A stretch of DNA of 35,127 bases from Bacteroidales bacterium UBA5287 (GCA_002411345.1 DHSL01000021.1:1-35127); one strand, 5' to 3'. Counted from the stretch's first letter, positions 7,634 to 16,787 are shown. The notes: generated from the letters alone by a model not told the origin. Numbers and translations: made by a program.

Positions 7634-8617
7634 TTACTCAAAGAAAACAGGATGCATTCTTAAATAGTCCGTAGTTTTTGCTTTTCTTTCAAGATTTTTA
7701 TACATGTTTCTAATTTCCCGTTCCTTCTTGCCAAGAATTAATGCAACTTCGGTTGGTTCATAATCATTTTCCCATCCATAATCCACTAGATCCAATAACT
7801 CATAGGGCATTTGAAAAAAAAATTCCACTTGAGTTTGTTTTGCACTATATGTATCGGTTGTAGGTGTACGGTTTATGATTTCTTGTGGAATATCTAAATA
7901 TTCTGCTAGTTGATATATCTGTGTTTTATACAGTTTTCCAATAGGCATAATATCAACCCCACCATCACCATATTTAACGAAAAATCCTTGATCTACTTCA
8001 TGTTTGTTGGCTGTACCGATTACCGCATAATGAAGCCTTTCGGCATGGTAATACAACATAGACATACGACTTCTTTGTTTAAAATTGGTGGCAGCCACAA
8101 TTTGCAGATACTCCTTTGCTGGTAGCATTCTACTCATTTCTTTACCATCGGAAGTGATGACAACTACTGAGAAAACTGGAGGAATATCTTCATTCATATT
8201 CTGTTGAATTACAATTTTTGCTTTGTCAGTATTAGGATTGAATTCTGGTATTACTCTAGAAATAGCTTCATCGCGCCTCTGATAACAATTAAAACCCTCA
8301 AGTGCAGGTGTGACGTTTTCCAATATCGTTTTAATATTAAATTTATCAGCTAGTTTTTGAGCAAATAATTCACTTTCAGGACTCGAGTCTGCATCAGGCA
8401 TAATAACTCCCAATACATTTTTATTACCTAGTGCACGTATAGTTAATGCTAGTGTAACCGATGAATCGATTCCTCCACTGATTCCCACAACGCCTCCTCT
8501 TCTATGTAATATGCGAAGTACTGAATCCTGAATATTCCCAACTATCATATTACATAATGATTCTAAATCATTTATTTTAAGTATATTTCTTGAAAATGGG
8601 CTTTTTATTGTATTCAT
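7634..8617 (-). CDS. NadE-like ammonia-dependent synthetase, lacking a glutaminase domain
   Basis: 327 residues from the chosen start. This PP-loop ATP pyrophosphatase has the NAD synthase signature: GISGGIDSSVTLAL near the N-terminus, VIGTANKHEVDQGFFVKYGDGGVDI mid-protein, and IGKLYKTQIYQLAEYLDIPQEII after it. The true enzyme adenylates nicotinate-adenine dinucleotide and amidates it with ammonia. Glutamine-dependent NadE has a nitrilase domain of about 300 residues in front, absent here. Its place between an AsnB-like gene and an acyl ligase suggests recruitment to glycan chemistry rather than NAD synthesis, but the NAD role cannot be excluded. An ATG at 8647 would add ten low-complexity residues and overlap asnB by 14 bases; 8617 leaves a 16-base gap and begins MNTIKSPFS. 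Confidence 0.85.
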   Translation of the reverse strand: MNTIKSPFSRNILKINDLESLCNMIVGNIQDSVLRILHRRGGVVGISGGIDSSVTLALTIRALGNKNVLGVIMPDADSSPESELFAQKLADKFNIKTILENVTPALEGFNCYQRRDEAISRVIPEFNPNTDKAKIVIQQNMNEDIPPVFSVVVITSDGKEMSRMLPAKEYLQIVAATNFKQRSRMSMLYYHAERLHYAVIGTANKHEVDQGFFVKYGDGGVDIMPIGKLYKTQIYQLAEYLDIPQEIINRTPTTDTYSAKQTQVEFFFQMPYELLDLVDYGWENDYEPTEVALILGKKEREIRNMYKNLERKAKTTDYLRMHPVFFE

Positions 8618-8633
8618 AATTATAATTATTAAT

Positions 8634-10613
8634 TCATTTGTTATCAATTACAATCTTATTAAATATAACATTCTTACTTTTTTCAAATAAAGAATCTGAT
8701 TTTTTCACAAAAAGTGTATTAAGTAGCTGAGTAGATAGAATACCTATAAAAGCCATATGATCAATTTCAGATACTTGAGTACCATATTTAAGTTTATTGA
8801 TAAGAAAATTTACCTTATTAAAGTCAAAATAACCAGCCTCTCTAATATTACTCTCCGAAATAGAATTTTCGATATAATCCGGCGATTTCTCCGAAAAAAA
8901 GCATTTCGATGAAGGAGCACGATAAGGTTGTTTTGTTCTTTGAACAATCTGTTGTGGTAATTTTCCATTCATCATCTTTTTGAGTAAAAACTTTTCGTTT
9001 AATCCGTTCATTTTTAAATTTGATGGAAGTCTCATACAAAAATCTATAATGCGGTGATCCAAAAAAGGATATCGTCCTTCTAGTGAATGTGCCATTGACA
9101 TTCGGTCACCTTGGGACGATAATAAGTAACCAGACATAAATAACTTCATTTCGATCCATTGAGAACGCGACATAAGATCAGCACCTTCCAATATTGTCTT
9201 ATACTTATTAATAAATTCATTAATTGGTTCATATCTGCTCAAATCTGCTTTAATATCATCCGAAAAATAATTTTTAATATGTGAAGTATTATGCCATCTC
9301 AAAAGGTGTGAATAAACAGGAGAATCAGTTTCCTCTAACTTATATCCGAAAAATAATTTTAAACTAAACCCATTCATAGATTTCATTTGAGAAAGATAAG
9401 GGTATAGTCTTTTTAATAATAACGGTCTATAAGCAGAGTCAGGTTGCTTTGCCCAAAATTGCCTAATGAGTGCTTCTTTAAAAATATTGTATCCTCCTAG
9501 TAGTTCATCAGCACCTTCTCCAGTGATGATAACCTTTATGTTTTGCTTATTTACTAATTCTGATAAAATGAACATAGGAACTGGTGCTGTACGTAACAAA
9601 ACAGTTTCTGCATGCCATATGACTTCGGGAAATTTGACTGCTATGTCTTCAATACTACAATTGATTTTATTATGAATCGTTTTGAGATAATCTACGGCTA
9701 ACTCTTGAAATGACGATTCATCGAATTCCTTTTCGGTAAAACCAATAGAGAAAGTACGTAGATACTTGCCAATTAAATTTTTAATATATAAAGTAGTAGT
9801 ACAAGAATCGATTCCTCCGCTCAAATATGTCCCTATTGTAACATCAGAGCGCATTCTTAAACGAATAGAATCAGAAAAAAGCGTATCAAATTTATTAATA
9901 CAATGGTCAAGGTCGGTTTTTAGATATTCGTCTGGTTTGTATATAGGTAATTCCCAATATGAATTATGATGAATTCCATTTTCGTTTATCGTTAAATACT
10001 CTCCTGGTGAGACCTCATAAATATTTTCAAAAAGCGTATATGGTGTTAGAGTAGTCCAAAAAGTGAATACTTGCGATAAAGATTTAGTCGAAATTTTTGG
10101 TTTCACTTTTGGATATTCAAGAAGTGCCTTTATTTCAGATGCAAATATAAAACCATCCTCTGTTGAAGTATAAAAAAGAGGTCTTATTCCTACCCTGTCT
10201 CGAGCAATAAATAGTTCCCGTTTTTTATTATTCCAAATGGCGAAAGTAAACTGACCGTTCAACATGTTAAGACTTTCTACGCCATATTCTTCGAATAGAT
10301 GAAGAATTACTTCAGTATCGCTATTGGTTTTGAAATGATGTCCGGCTCTTGTCAATGATGTTTTCAGTTCTATATAATTATATATCTCTCCATTAAACAC
10401 AATCCAGAGAGTACTGTCTTCATTTGATATCGGCATTTGTCCTGTTTTCAAATCAATAATGCAAAGTCTTACACTGCCTAAACAAATATCAGGAGAGTAA
10501 TATGCTCCACTTTCATCTGGGCCTCTATATTTTATTAAGCTGAGCATGCGATTTAAAATATCTAAAGCCTCCTCTTTATTTTTTTTCGAGTAAAAACCAG
10601 CTATTCCACACAT
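8634..10613 (-). CDS. asparagine synthetase B-like glutamine amidotransferase
   Basis: Start set at 10613 because class II glutaminases need Cys as residue 1 after Met removal, and MCGIAGFYS lies exactly there. An ATG at 10742 in the same frame would bury it behind 43 residues and overlap the ACP gene. 659 residues. The N-terminal glutaminase domain has Cys1, NGEIYNY and NSDTEV. The synthetase domain has the PP-loop LSGGIDS, GEGADELLGGY and SLEGRYPFLDHR. It moves glutamine ammonia to an ATP-activated carboxylate. In polysaccharide loci, AsnB-like proteins (WbpS, WbtH) are linked with uronamide formation, and this could be such a one. Alternatively it may serve the carrier-bound acid or feed ammonia to the NadE-like partner. 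It is longer than housekeeping AsnB (about 550) and nearer the AsnB group of about 600-650 found in such clusters. Confidence 0.92.
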   Translation of the reverse strand: MCGIAGFYSKKNKEEALDILNRMLSLIKYRGPDESGAYYSPDICLGSVRLCIIDLKTGQMPISNEDSTLWIVFNGEIYNYIELKTSLTRAGHHFKTNSDTEVILHLFEEYGVESLNMLNGQFTFAIWNNKKRELFIARDRVGIRPLFYTSTEDGFIFASEIKALLEYPKVKPKISTKSLSQVFTFWTTLTPYTLFENIYEVSPGEYLTINENGIHHNSYWELPIYKPDEYLKTDLDHCINKFDTLFSDSIRLRMRSDVTIGTYLSGGIDSCTTTLYIKNLIGKYLRTFSIGFTEKEFDESSFQELAVDYLKTIHNKINCSIEDIAVKFPEVIWHAETVLLRTAPVPMFILSELVNKQNIKVIITGEGADELLGGYNIFKEALIRQFWAKQPDSAYRPLLLKRLYPYLSQMKSMNGFSLKLFFGYKLEETDSPVYSHLLRWHNTSHIKNYFSDDIKADLSRYEPINEFINKYKTILEGADLMSRSQWIEMKLFMSGYLLSSQGDRMSMAHSLEGRYPFLDHRIIDFCMRLPSNLKMNGLNEKFLLKKMMNGKLPQQIVQRTKQPYRAPSSKCFFSEKSPDYIENSISESNIREAGYFDFNKVNFLINKLKYGTQVSEIDHMAFIGILSTQLLNTLFVKKSDSLFEKSKNVIFNKIVIDNK

Positions 10614-10704
10614 ATTACATCGATTAATAAATATATATTGAAACTTTTTTAAACTTATAATAGTAACGATATTGAAATTTATATGTTTTTTAACATCAAA
10701 ACTA

Positions 10705-10971
10705 TTAAGAATTAATCTCATTTTGTAATTTCTTATAAACAAAAGATGCTATATTTTTTACCGACTCGAAGTTTTCCTCAACTAATTCGCTATCCATCAC
10801 TTCCAAATTATACTCCTCTTTTATGAAATCTATTAAAAAGAGTAATCCCATAGAATCGAGTAACCCTAGATTAAATATCAGCATGTTATCATCAAGCTCA
10901 TTGTTATTCATAGATGCAGACGTAGTTATATAGCGTCTTATACCTTGCAATATTTCAATTTCTGTTTTCAT
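10705..10971 (-). CDS. acyl carrier protein
   Basis: This 88-residue stand-alone carrier protein has the phosphopantetheine attachment site GLLDSMGLLFLIDFIKEEY, with Ser40 as the modified residue, in the usual four-helix length. It is acidic overall. It lies 62 bases from the methyltransferase gene and 91 bases upstream of the true asnB start. Because the same operon carries an AMP-forming ligase, an amidotransferase and possible acyltransferases, it is likely a dedicated carrier for a glycan substituent, as DltC is for D-alanine. Which acid it carries and which phosphopantetheinyl transferase loads it are unknown; no such transferase is in this window. Confidence 0.9.
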   Translation of the reverse strand: MKTEIEILQGIRRYITTSASMNNNELDDNMLIFNLGLLDSMGLLFLIDFIKEEYNLEVMDSELVEENFESVKNIASFVYKKLQNEINS

Positions 10972-11033
10972 TTTTATTAATAATTAATTCTATAAAACTA
11001 TTCCATATTTAACTTTCCTTATTTACACATAAT

Positions 11034-11705
11034 TTATACATCAGGAAAATGATACATTGTGATTGATTTCACAAGACCTAGAAATCTCTCTCGATAGACT
11101 TTCCCATTTGGAAAAATCTTTTTCATTTTATTTACAGTCAATAGTTTAATTTCCATGACTCGTTCATGGGCATCTGCAATATTTCTTGATTTCTTGTAGT
11201 TTCCCAAATCGAAGTTTTTTGTAAGGAATACTCGGACTTTGACGGGTAAGAATTGAAAAAAAGGAAACAACCAATGAGGCTCAATTGGGAAATAATAGTT
11301 GGGTGTCTGTATATAATAATTTTTTCCTACTCTCATTGCTTCCTCGGCCATTTTCTTCTGATTTTCTAATGTGAAAAGATGTTCAATAACTGAATTTGAA
11401 AAAACTATGTCGAAATGTTTATCCTTAAATAAAGAGAGATTACAAGCATTCCCTTTGATACTAGTGATATTCATGCTTTTAACAGGTTCATTCTCAAGAT
11501 TCAACAATGTTATTCTTATATTCTTTTTATCAGTAAAATTCATCCTTTGCCAATAGATTTCAGTTCCTCCGATATCTAAAATATTAATAGGTTGATCAGT
11601 ATCAATTTTATTCAGTAAAGAGAAAAAGAAAAGAAATCTTTTCTCTCTAAATTTCTGATTTAAAGAGTATTTGTAATTTGGATTCAAGTATTTGCTTGAC
11701 ATCAT
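11034..11705 (-). CDS. class I SAM-dependent methyltransferase
   Basis: 223 residues from the chosen start. The Rossmann SAM site is visible as INILDIGGTEIYW (motif I, slightly divergent, with G-G-T in place of G-x-G). Acidic post-II and KHFDIVFSNSVIEHL (motif IV region) follow, then a hydrophobic C-terminal region with HWLFPFFQFLPV. Likely target: a hydroxyl of a sugar in the repeat unit (O-methylation) or the carrier-bound acid; no residue decides this. An upstream ATG at 11741 would overlap the glycosyltransferase gene by 23 bases; MMSSKYLNP at 11705 leaves a gap of 13 and is preferred. Confidence 0.8.
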   Translation of the reverse strand: MMSSKYLNPNYKYSLNQKFREKRFLFFFSLLNKIDTDQPINILDIGGTEIYWQRMNFTDKKNIRITLLNLENEPVKSMNITSIKGNACNLSLFKDKHFDIVFSNSVIEHLFTLENQKKMAEEAMRVGKNYYIQTPNYYFPIEPHWLFPFFQFLPVKVRVFLTKNFDLGNYKKSRNIADAHERVMEIKLLTVNKMKKIFPNGKVYRERFLGLVKSITMYHFPDV

Positions 11706-11718
11706 AACTTTTTGATTT

Positions 11719-12492
11719 TTAGTTTTTAATAAAAATATCATCTGTATTTAAATCATTCAACTGATTCTTTTGATGTGAAATTGAATACTTCTCTTTAATT
11801 ATATTTGAAACAAACAAGAAGTTACCCACTAAATACCTTCGCCATAATCTTCTAGGTTCTTTTAGCAAACGGTAAAACCATTCCAGTCCTAATTTAATCA
11901 TCCATCGTGGCGCTCTTTTAATTGTTCCTGCGTAAAAATCAAATACGGCTCCAATGCAACATATATGACCAACTTTTAAATGTTCAAAATTCTTGTAAGC
12001 CCATTTTTCCTGTTTAGGAGCCGACATTCCAATAAAAAGCACATCAGGTTCAAATTCATTTATAGCATTAATCATTGCCTGATTCTCATTTTCATTGAAT
12101 TCTGATTTATAAGGTGGAGGATAACAATTAATTTTTAATTCAGGATATTCCTTTTCAGCTCTTTCTCGAATGAGATGGAGTGTATTTTCCGAACTTCCTA
12201 GAAAAAAACATTTTCCTTTACTTTTATGTATACGTTGCATTTCAAATCGGAATAAATCATCTCCAGCTATTTTTTTTAATCGTATTCCTTTTAAAAAACG
12301 TGCAGCTAATACAACGCTAATTCCATCTGGAAGCAGAATGTCACTAGATTGTAACGCTTCTTTGAACAAATTATCATTTTTCAATGTGTTGTAAGAGTGG
12401 GCATTCAAAGTGGTTATGAGCATCTTTGATGAATTAATCTCTTGCAAAGAACCATTATATAGATTAAAATCATGTAACATACTTTTATACAA
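11719..12492 (-). CDS. WecG/TagA/CpsF family glycosyltransferase (GT26)
   Basis: 257 residues matching the WecG/TagA fold in length and motifs: NAHSYNTL near the start, DGISVVLAAR with the conserved Asp-Gly, KIAGDDLF, FLGSS, PDVLFIGMSAPKQEKW, and GAVFDFYAGTIKRAPRW with a following GLEWFYRLLKEPRRLWRRY. Family members add ManNAcA, ManNAc or similar sugars to a polyprenyl-linked acceptor as an early step. It is membrane-associated in known cases through the C-terminal basic/aromatic segment. It starts 1 base after the FemAB/GNAT-like gene ends. Its sugar donor cannot be read from sequence. Confidence 0.93.
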   Translation of the reverse strand: MYKSMLHDFNLYNGSLQEINSSKMLITTLNAHSYNTLKNDNLFKEALQSSDILLPDGISVVLAARFLKGIRLKKIAGDDLFRFEMQRIHKSKGKCFFLGSSENTLHLIRERAEKEYPELKINCYPPPYKSEFNENENQAMINAINEFEPDVLFIGMSAPKQEKWAYKNFEHLKVGHICCIGAVFDFYAGTIKRAPRWMIKLGLEWFYRLLKEPRRLWRRYLVGNFLFVSNIIKEKYSISHQKNQLNDLNTDDIFIKN

Positions 12493-13458
12493 TTATTTAT
12501 TTTCTTGTTGACAACAATTATATGAAAATTCTCCATTTGGACCCCAAAAAAAAGAATATCTTAATGAAGTGTTACAATTATGAATTTCTTTAAACCTAAT
12601 CAATCCGATATTTGGTTCACCAAATAAGCTTGAGGTTCCCATATCTATAAATTCAAATCCCATATTTTTATAATGTTCGAAGACCTTTAAATACATAAAA
12701 TCAATAACTCTCAGCTCTCTTCTATTTATGTTATCTGCAATGAAGATGGCCTGTACAATCGATTTGTGGCTTTGATAAAAGACTCCAGCTCCGCTTATCT
12801 CTCCTTTTTTATCCTTAACCAAGAAAAAATCTATTGGAATTATTTTTTTCAATTCAAGTATTTCTTCGAATGTCATATGTATTTTACGTCCCTGATCAAT
12901 TCTGTTATGAGCAATTAGATTGAATGCTTCTTGCATCAATTCTATTTCGGTTATAATACTAAATGAAAGTTGATTTCTATATGCTTTTCTCAAGTTTTGA
13001 TATACTTTTTTATTTTTCCAGATGCCATTGAACTTTTTCAAGTCAATCCAATTTGTAATATCAGGGCCGGAGATATTGAATCCAAGTTTGATAAAAGCAT
13101 TTATACATTTTGCATTTATGTTCTCTTGATAAATATCAGGCGGTAAAGTGATATAAGCACCTGAGAGTTTATGATCAATAATGTATTTTTTCAGATCTAC
13201 AATAAAATCATAAATTATATTATAAGAGAGATATTCATGTGAATAATGAAATCCTCCGAAAGGTGCAGAAAAGGGACAACAAAGTATGTTATCTTTCATT
13301 CCGAATATAATTCCAATGGACTTATCTTTATCTTTCATAAATCGAAATACCTTATCAGTTTTATTTTTCACAACTTCAATAAATTCTTCTGAAATAAAGA
13401 AGTGTGAATTTGTAGGGAAATTGCTTCTATACAAATCTTTTGGGACATTTATAAGCAT
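12493..13458 (-). CDS. FemAB/GNAT-fold transferase of the polysaccharide cluster
   Basis: This 321-residue protein appears to have two GNAT-like halves. The second (about 165-300) has AHNRIDQGRKIHMTFEE, a strand pair with ISGAGVFYQSH, the buried segment VIDFMYLKVFEHYKNMGFEFIDMGTS, and SLFGEPNIGLIRFKEIHN. That is the pattern of the FemAB-like/BioF2-type acetyltransferase group (PF13480 kind). Members move acyl or aminoacyl groups to amines. No membrane segment is seen, so it is probably cytoplasmic. In this operon it could place an acyl or amino acid on an amino sugar, possibly from the carrier protein. Start at 13458 is the first ATG and is followed by MLINVPKDLYRS. I am sure of the fold group only moderately. 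Confidence 0.72.
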   Translation of the reverse strand: MLINVPKDLYRSNFPTNSHFFISEEFIEVVKNKTDKVFRFMKDKDKSIGIIFGMKDNILCCPFSAPFGGFHYSHEYLSYNIIYDFIVDLKKYIIDHKLSGAYITLPPDIYQENINAKCINAFIKLGFNISGPDITNWIDLKKFNGIWKNKKVYQNLRKAYRNQLSFSIITEIELMQEAFNLIAHNRIDQGRKIHMTFEEILELKKIIPIDFFLVKDKKGEISGAGVFYQSHKSIVQAIFIADNINRRELRVIDFMYLKVFEHYKNMGFEFIDMGTSSLFGEPNIGLIRFKEIHNCNTSLRYSFFWGPNGEFSYNCCQQENK

Positions 13459-13502
13459 TTTGAATTCAATTAATTAGTTTATAATCCAATAAGATTGAAT
13501 AA

Positions 13503-14366
13503 TCATTTAAATTTCTGCCATAAAACAGGAAAAAATGTTTTCATCCACAACATCACGAAAGAGTAAGGCAGGTAAAATGGGAAATGCTTTCTTATATAAT
13601 ATAAATACTCATTATACGCTAACCCTTTTGGACTCTTTAAATAGATAATCCGTTCTCTTATAGAACTTTTCCCTTCTTTCCAATTTATTGGATGATCATC
13701 AGTGCACTCACCACAAACATAAGGCGAAAGATAAACCGGGATATTTTTTTTTTGCGCTCTTAATGCATAATCAAAATCAGCAATTCCATGAATAAATCGT
13801 TTGTCAAAGATTCCTATGATATCTACAGCCGTTTTACTTACCCATAGAATGTTTGCATTCGTTATCTCACAACTTTGAGGATATTCAGTAGGTGAAAGTT
13901 GTTTAAGTCTAACTATGAGATGATTAGTCTTTATTTTTAATCCACCATAGGTGACTTTTTGAGAATTTTTATCGATAGTTGCACCCGAATAAATACCACT
14001 ACGTCCGTTTTGTGATAAAGAATACTTATCTGTTTTTATTAGATTAATCAGAAAATCATGAAATAAACATACATCATCGTTAATTAATAAAAATGCATCA
14101 TATACTTTTTCTTTCATAGCTCTTTCCCAAATTAAATGCATCCCCCGTGCCCAGTATAAGTTCCCATTGCCTTGCCAAACAGAGACATTTGGGAAGAGTA
14201 GTTTTATGGCTTCTGCTGTACCATCAATAGAACCGTCATCCATCAAATAAACATCGAGGTTATAATCAGAAGGTATTTCAGCCTCAAACAGAGAATTTAG
14301 ACAAGCGATTGTTTTCGATTTTCTGTTATAACAAGTTATCAATACCGCAATTTCCTGTTTTTTCAT
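13503..14366 (-). CDS. GT2 family glycosyltransferase
   Basis: The 287-residue protein has the GT-A nucleotide-sugar domain: EIAVLITCYNRKSKTIACLNSL at the start, VYLMDDGSIDGTAE (first Asp pair), NGNLYWARGM, and LINDDVCL, the DxD-like metal site. The NGNLYWARGM element is shared with rhamnosyltransferase-like GT2s. A C-terminal hydrophobic stretch (HFPFYLPYSFVMLWM) suggests membrane contact. The start overlaps the end of the polymerase gene by 41 bases, so translation is likely coupled. It should add one sugar of the unit from a nucleotide-sugar donor. Confidence 0.9.
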   Translation of the reverse strand: MKKQEIAVLITCYNRKSKTIACLNSLFEAEIPSDYNLDVYLMDDGSIDGTAEAIKLLFPNVSVWQGNGNLYWARGMHLIWERAMKEKVYDAFLLINDDVCLFHDFLINLIKTDKYSLSQNGRSGIYSGATIDKNSQKVTYGGLKIKTNHLIVRLKQLSPTEYPQSCEITNANILWVSKTAVDIIGIFDKRFIHGIADFDYALRAQKKNIPVYLSPYVCGECTDDHPINWKEGKSSIRERIIYLKSPKGLAYNEYLYYIRKHFPFYLPYSFVMLWMKTFFPVLWQKFK

Positions 14367-15672
14367 CTTTTCTTTTTTTGTTCAAATAGTTTTGGTAATG
14401 AATATAACGTACATCAAAAATACCACGTGCCCAAATGATGCATTCTTTATTAGTCATTTGTCGGAAAGTATATGAAATGCTTAAACCGATCACTAACCAG
14501 AGCATGAAATAATTTAATGAAAAATTATTTATATCTTCTACCCATGCATAAAACCATCTGAAAGCAATCAAAATGCCCATCATACAAGAATAAATGTTTT
14601 TTGATTTGTTGACGGCTAGCCATGAAGCACTATAAAAAATCAACATATAAAGTATTAAGCCTACTATCCCTGTCCATGTAAAAACATTAGCAACTGCTAC
14701 TTCATTTCCCAATCTTTCGTTTCTGCGTGTCAGCTCATAATCAATTGCACCAAACGTAAAAGAGTCATTTCCCCTTGCAGGTGTTCTTCCAATCAACCAA
14801 TAATGATTATTTATTGCAGATTGAAGTACTTCTGAATAAATAAAAGTACGAGTATCAACAGTGATGTCAACTTCAGAACGTGTACCAGATTCATCTGTTC
14901 CTATGGCGGTAATTTCATCTTTAAAATAATCACTCATTTTAAAGATATTAAAAACGCCTGTAATTCCTAAAATAAAGAGTATCAAAGGGATTGCGAATAG
15001 AGAGATACGAATAACCTCAATTGTTTTTACAGAAAGGCTTTTTCTGAAATGATATATTAATAATATGAGCAGAGGAATTGAGAACTTTACTACATTACTT
15101 CGAGCACCTAAATCTGCTATTAGAACAACAATAGTAACCATTAGTACCAATGCTTTTTGTGTTCTTGTAAGTGCTGGAAGAAATAATAATAAAAAGCTCA
15201 TAGGCATAAGATAGAATCCGAAAGCTTCCGTTCTTATCATAAATGCAAAAATCAGGAAAAGGGGTAGAGCATATTTAAGATAGACTGAGAGTGTTGATTG
15301 TACAAGTTTTATATTTGTTGCAGAATAAGCAACGATAGGTAACATTAGAGCCATAGCGTTTTCAATCAGGCCTTTCCAGTCCCAATATATTTCTGCAACA
15401 AACATTCCTCTAATAATACATACAATATTCCAAAGAAGATATAATAAAACAAATCGAAGATTCTTATTATTCCTTTTATCGACAAAGTAATATTTTGAAA
15501 AAAGGAATATAATCAATATAATGAAAGCAATCATCCACCATGCTGCTGTAACATTCAATTTGTCAAGAATTGTACCACCTGGTTTCGACAAAGACAATAT
15601 TGATATTATCGCTATAAACAGAATAGTGAAAGGTGAAATGTGACTTATGATTTGTTTGTTAATATCTATCAT
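14326..15672 (-). CDS. Wzy-like O-antigen/capsule polymerase
   Basis: This 448-residue protein consists largely of hydrophobic helices (about ten to twelve), with one long hydrophilic loop (about residues 235-310, containing DESGTRSEVDITVDTRTFIYSEVLQS and RTPARGNDSF). The single large periplasmic loop near the C-terminal half is the plan of Wzy polymerases and of the O-antigen ligase family. It sits between GT genes, in an operon that also holds the flippase and Wzc/Wza, which supports the polymerase call over a ligase. As usual for Wzy, sequence identity alone would be weak. The last 40 residues are basic and hydrophilic and overlap the GT2 start. Confidence 0.85.
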   Translation of the reverse strand: MIDINKQIISHISPFTILFIAIISILSLSKPGGTILDKLNVTAAWWMIAFIILIIFLFSKYYFVDKRNNKNLRFVLLYLLWNIVCIIRGMFVAEIYWDWKGLIENAMALMLPIVAYSATNIKLVQSTLSVYLKYALPLFLIFAFMIRTEAFGFYLMPMSFLLLFLPALTRTQKALVLMVTIVVLIADLGARSNVVKFSIPLLILLIYHFRKSLSVKTIEVIRISLFAIPLILFILGITGVFNIFKMSDYFKDEITAIGTDESGTRSEVDITVDTRTFIYSEVLQSAINNHYWLIGRTPARGNDSFTFGAIDYELTRRNERLGNEVAVANVFTWTGIVGLILYMLIFYSASWLAVNKSKNIYSCMMGILIAFRWFYAWVEDINNFSLNYFMLWLVIGLSISYTFRQMTNKECIIWARGIFDVRYIHYQNYLNKKRKDEKTGNCGIDNLL

Positions 15673-15680
15673 ACCCTTTT

Positions 15681-16787
15681 TTATGAATAAAGTTTGAAAA
15701 TTTCCGAAACATTAGTCTGTAAGTTATATGTTTTATTTACAAACTCAATAGCATTATTAGACAAGCGATTAGATACATCAGGATGCAAACGAAGATAGAT
15801 GACGCTATAAGCTAAAAGCTCATAATCTTCAGGGATAAGCAAACTATGTTCACCATACTTGTTGAAATCTCGAAGACCCGGTACATTGTAAAGTATGGCA
15901 GGTATACCGCTAGCCATAGCTTCAATCGTTGTAATGGGCATTCCTTCATGTTCGCTGGGCATTATGTAAATATCTGATGCTATTAAGTACTTTCTTACAT
16001 CAGATTGATTTTTACAAAATTGGATATGCCCATTTACTTTAAGTTTTGTCGCCAACTGAACTTCATTTTCTTCCATTTCACCCACACCTAAATGCAGATA
16101 AACGACTGACGGGCTATCTTCAATAATGCGAGGAAGTGCTTTGATAACTTCCGAATGTCTTTTATTTGAACTGCATCCTCCAACAGTAATAAGTACTAAC
16201 GCATCAGAAGAAATGTCTAATTCTTTTCTCACTTCAGTTTTTTCTTCTTTATTAGCAGGGTAAAACCGATTATTACCATACCAATTATTTATTTTATTAG
16301 TTTTATTGTTGTAAAACGTCAATTCGTGATCATGTACAGAGTCGCTAATACTTTGAAACTTACAACCAAATATTTTTTTTGCACTCCATCTTTGGAATCG
16401 GTGATATGGATAACTATAAAAATGAGACGGGAAGACACTATGGAAAGTAAAAACTGATTGTTTTTTTGCCAAACGAGCAGCAAAAGCCATTTCCCACATC
16501 AAAGAATGGCTGTGGATGTGGATCACGTCAAAAGCTTCGTTTTTAATTAAACGGATAAAACTCAACCAGTATCGTAATCTTCCAATAAAGTTCCATCGCG
16601 CAGGATAAGATTTATGGATTATTTTATATCCCGCTTGTTCGAAATGAGAAATATAATCACCCACATTTGATCCTGTTGCCATAGCTGTCAATTCGCAACC
16701 TTTTTCACGTAAAAAAGATGCGGCATCAACATACATTATTTCAGCTCCAGAGAATTTAAGCTCATGGAATATTTCTAATACTTTCAT
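15681..16787 (-). CDS. GT4 family glycosyltransferase
   Basis: 368 residues from MKVLEIFHELKFSGAE. An ATG at 16811 would add eight residues and lengthen the overlap with the preceding gene from 26 to 50 bases. GT-B fold: an N-terminal domain with AEIMYVDAASFL and HIHSHSLMWE, and a C-terminal donor domain with VLITVGGCSSNKRHSEVIKALP, then YIMPSEHEGMPITTIEAMASGIP carrying the E-x7-E donor motif (EHEGMPITTIE). A retaining mechanism is expected from the family. Donor and acceptor are unknown. It lies between the other GT4 gene and the polymerase. Confidence 0.93.
   Translation of the reverse strand: MKVLEIFHELKFSGAEIMYVDAASFLREKGCELTAMATGSNVGDYISHFEQAGYKIIHKSYPARWNFIGRLRYWLSFIRLIKNEAFDVIHIHSHSLMWEMAFAARLAKKQSVFTFHSVFPSHFYSYPYHRFQRWSAKKIFGCKFQSISDSVHDHELTFYNNKTNKINNWYGNNRFYPANKEEKTEVRKELDISSDALVLITVGGCSSNKRHSEVIKALPRIIEDSPSVVYLHLGVGEMEENEVQLATKLKVNGHIQFCKNQSDVRKYLIASDIYIMPSEHEGMPITTIEAMASGIPAILYNVPGLRDFNKYGEHSLLIPEDYELLAYSVIYLRLHPDVSNRLSNNAIEFVNKTYNLQTNVSEIFKLYS

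Noticed and set aside
10614..10742. N-terminal extension of the AsnB-like protein from the ATG at 10742
   Set aside because: Class II glutaminase needs Cys directly after the initiator Met; MCGIAGFYS at 10613 is the expected start and the extension would overlap the ACP gene.
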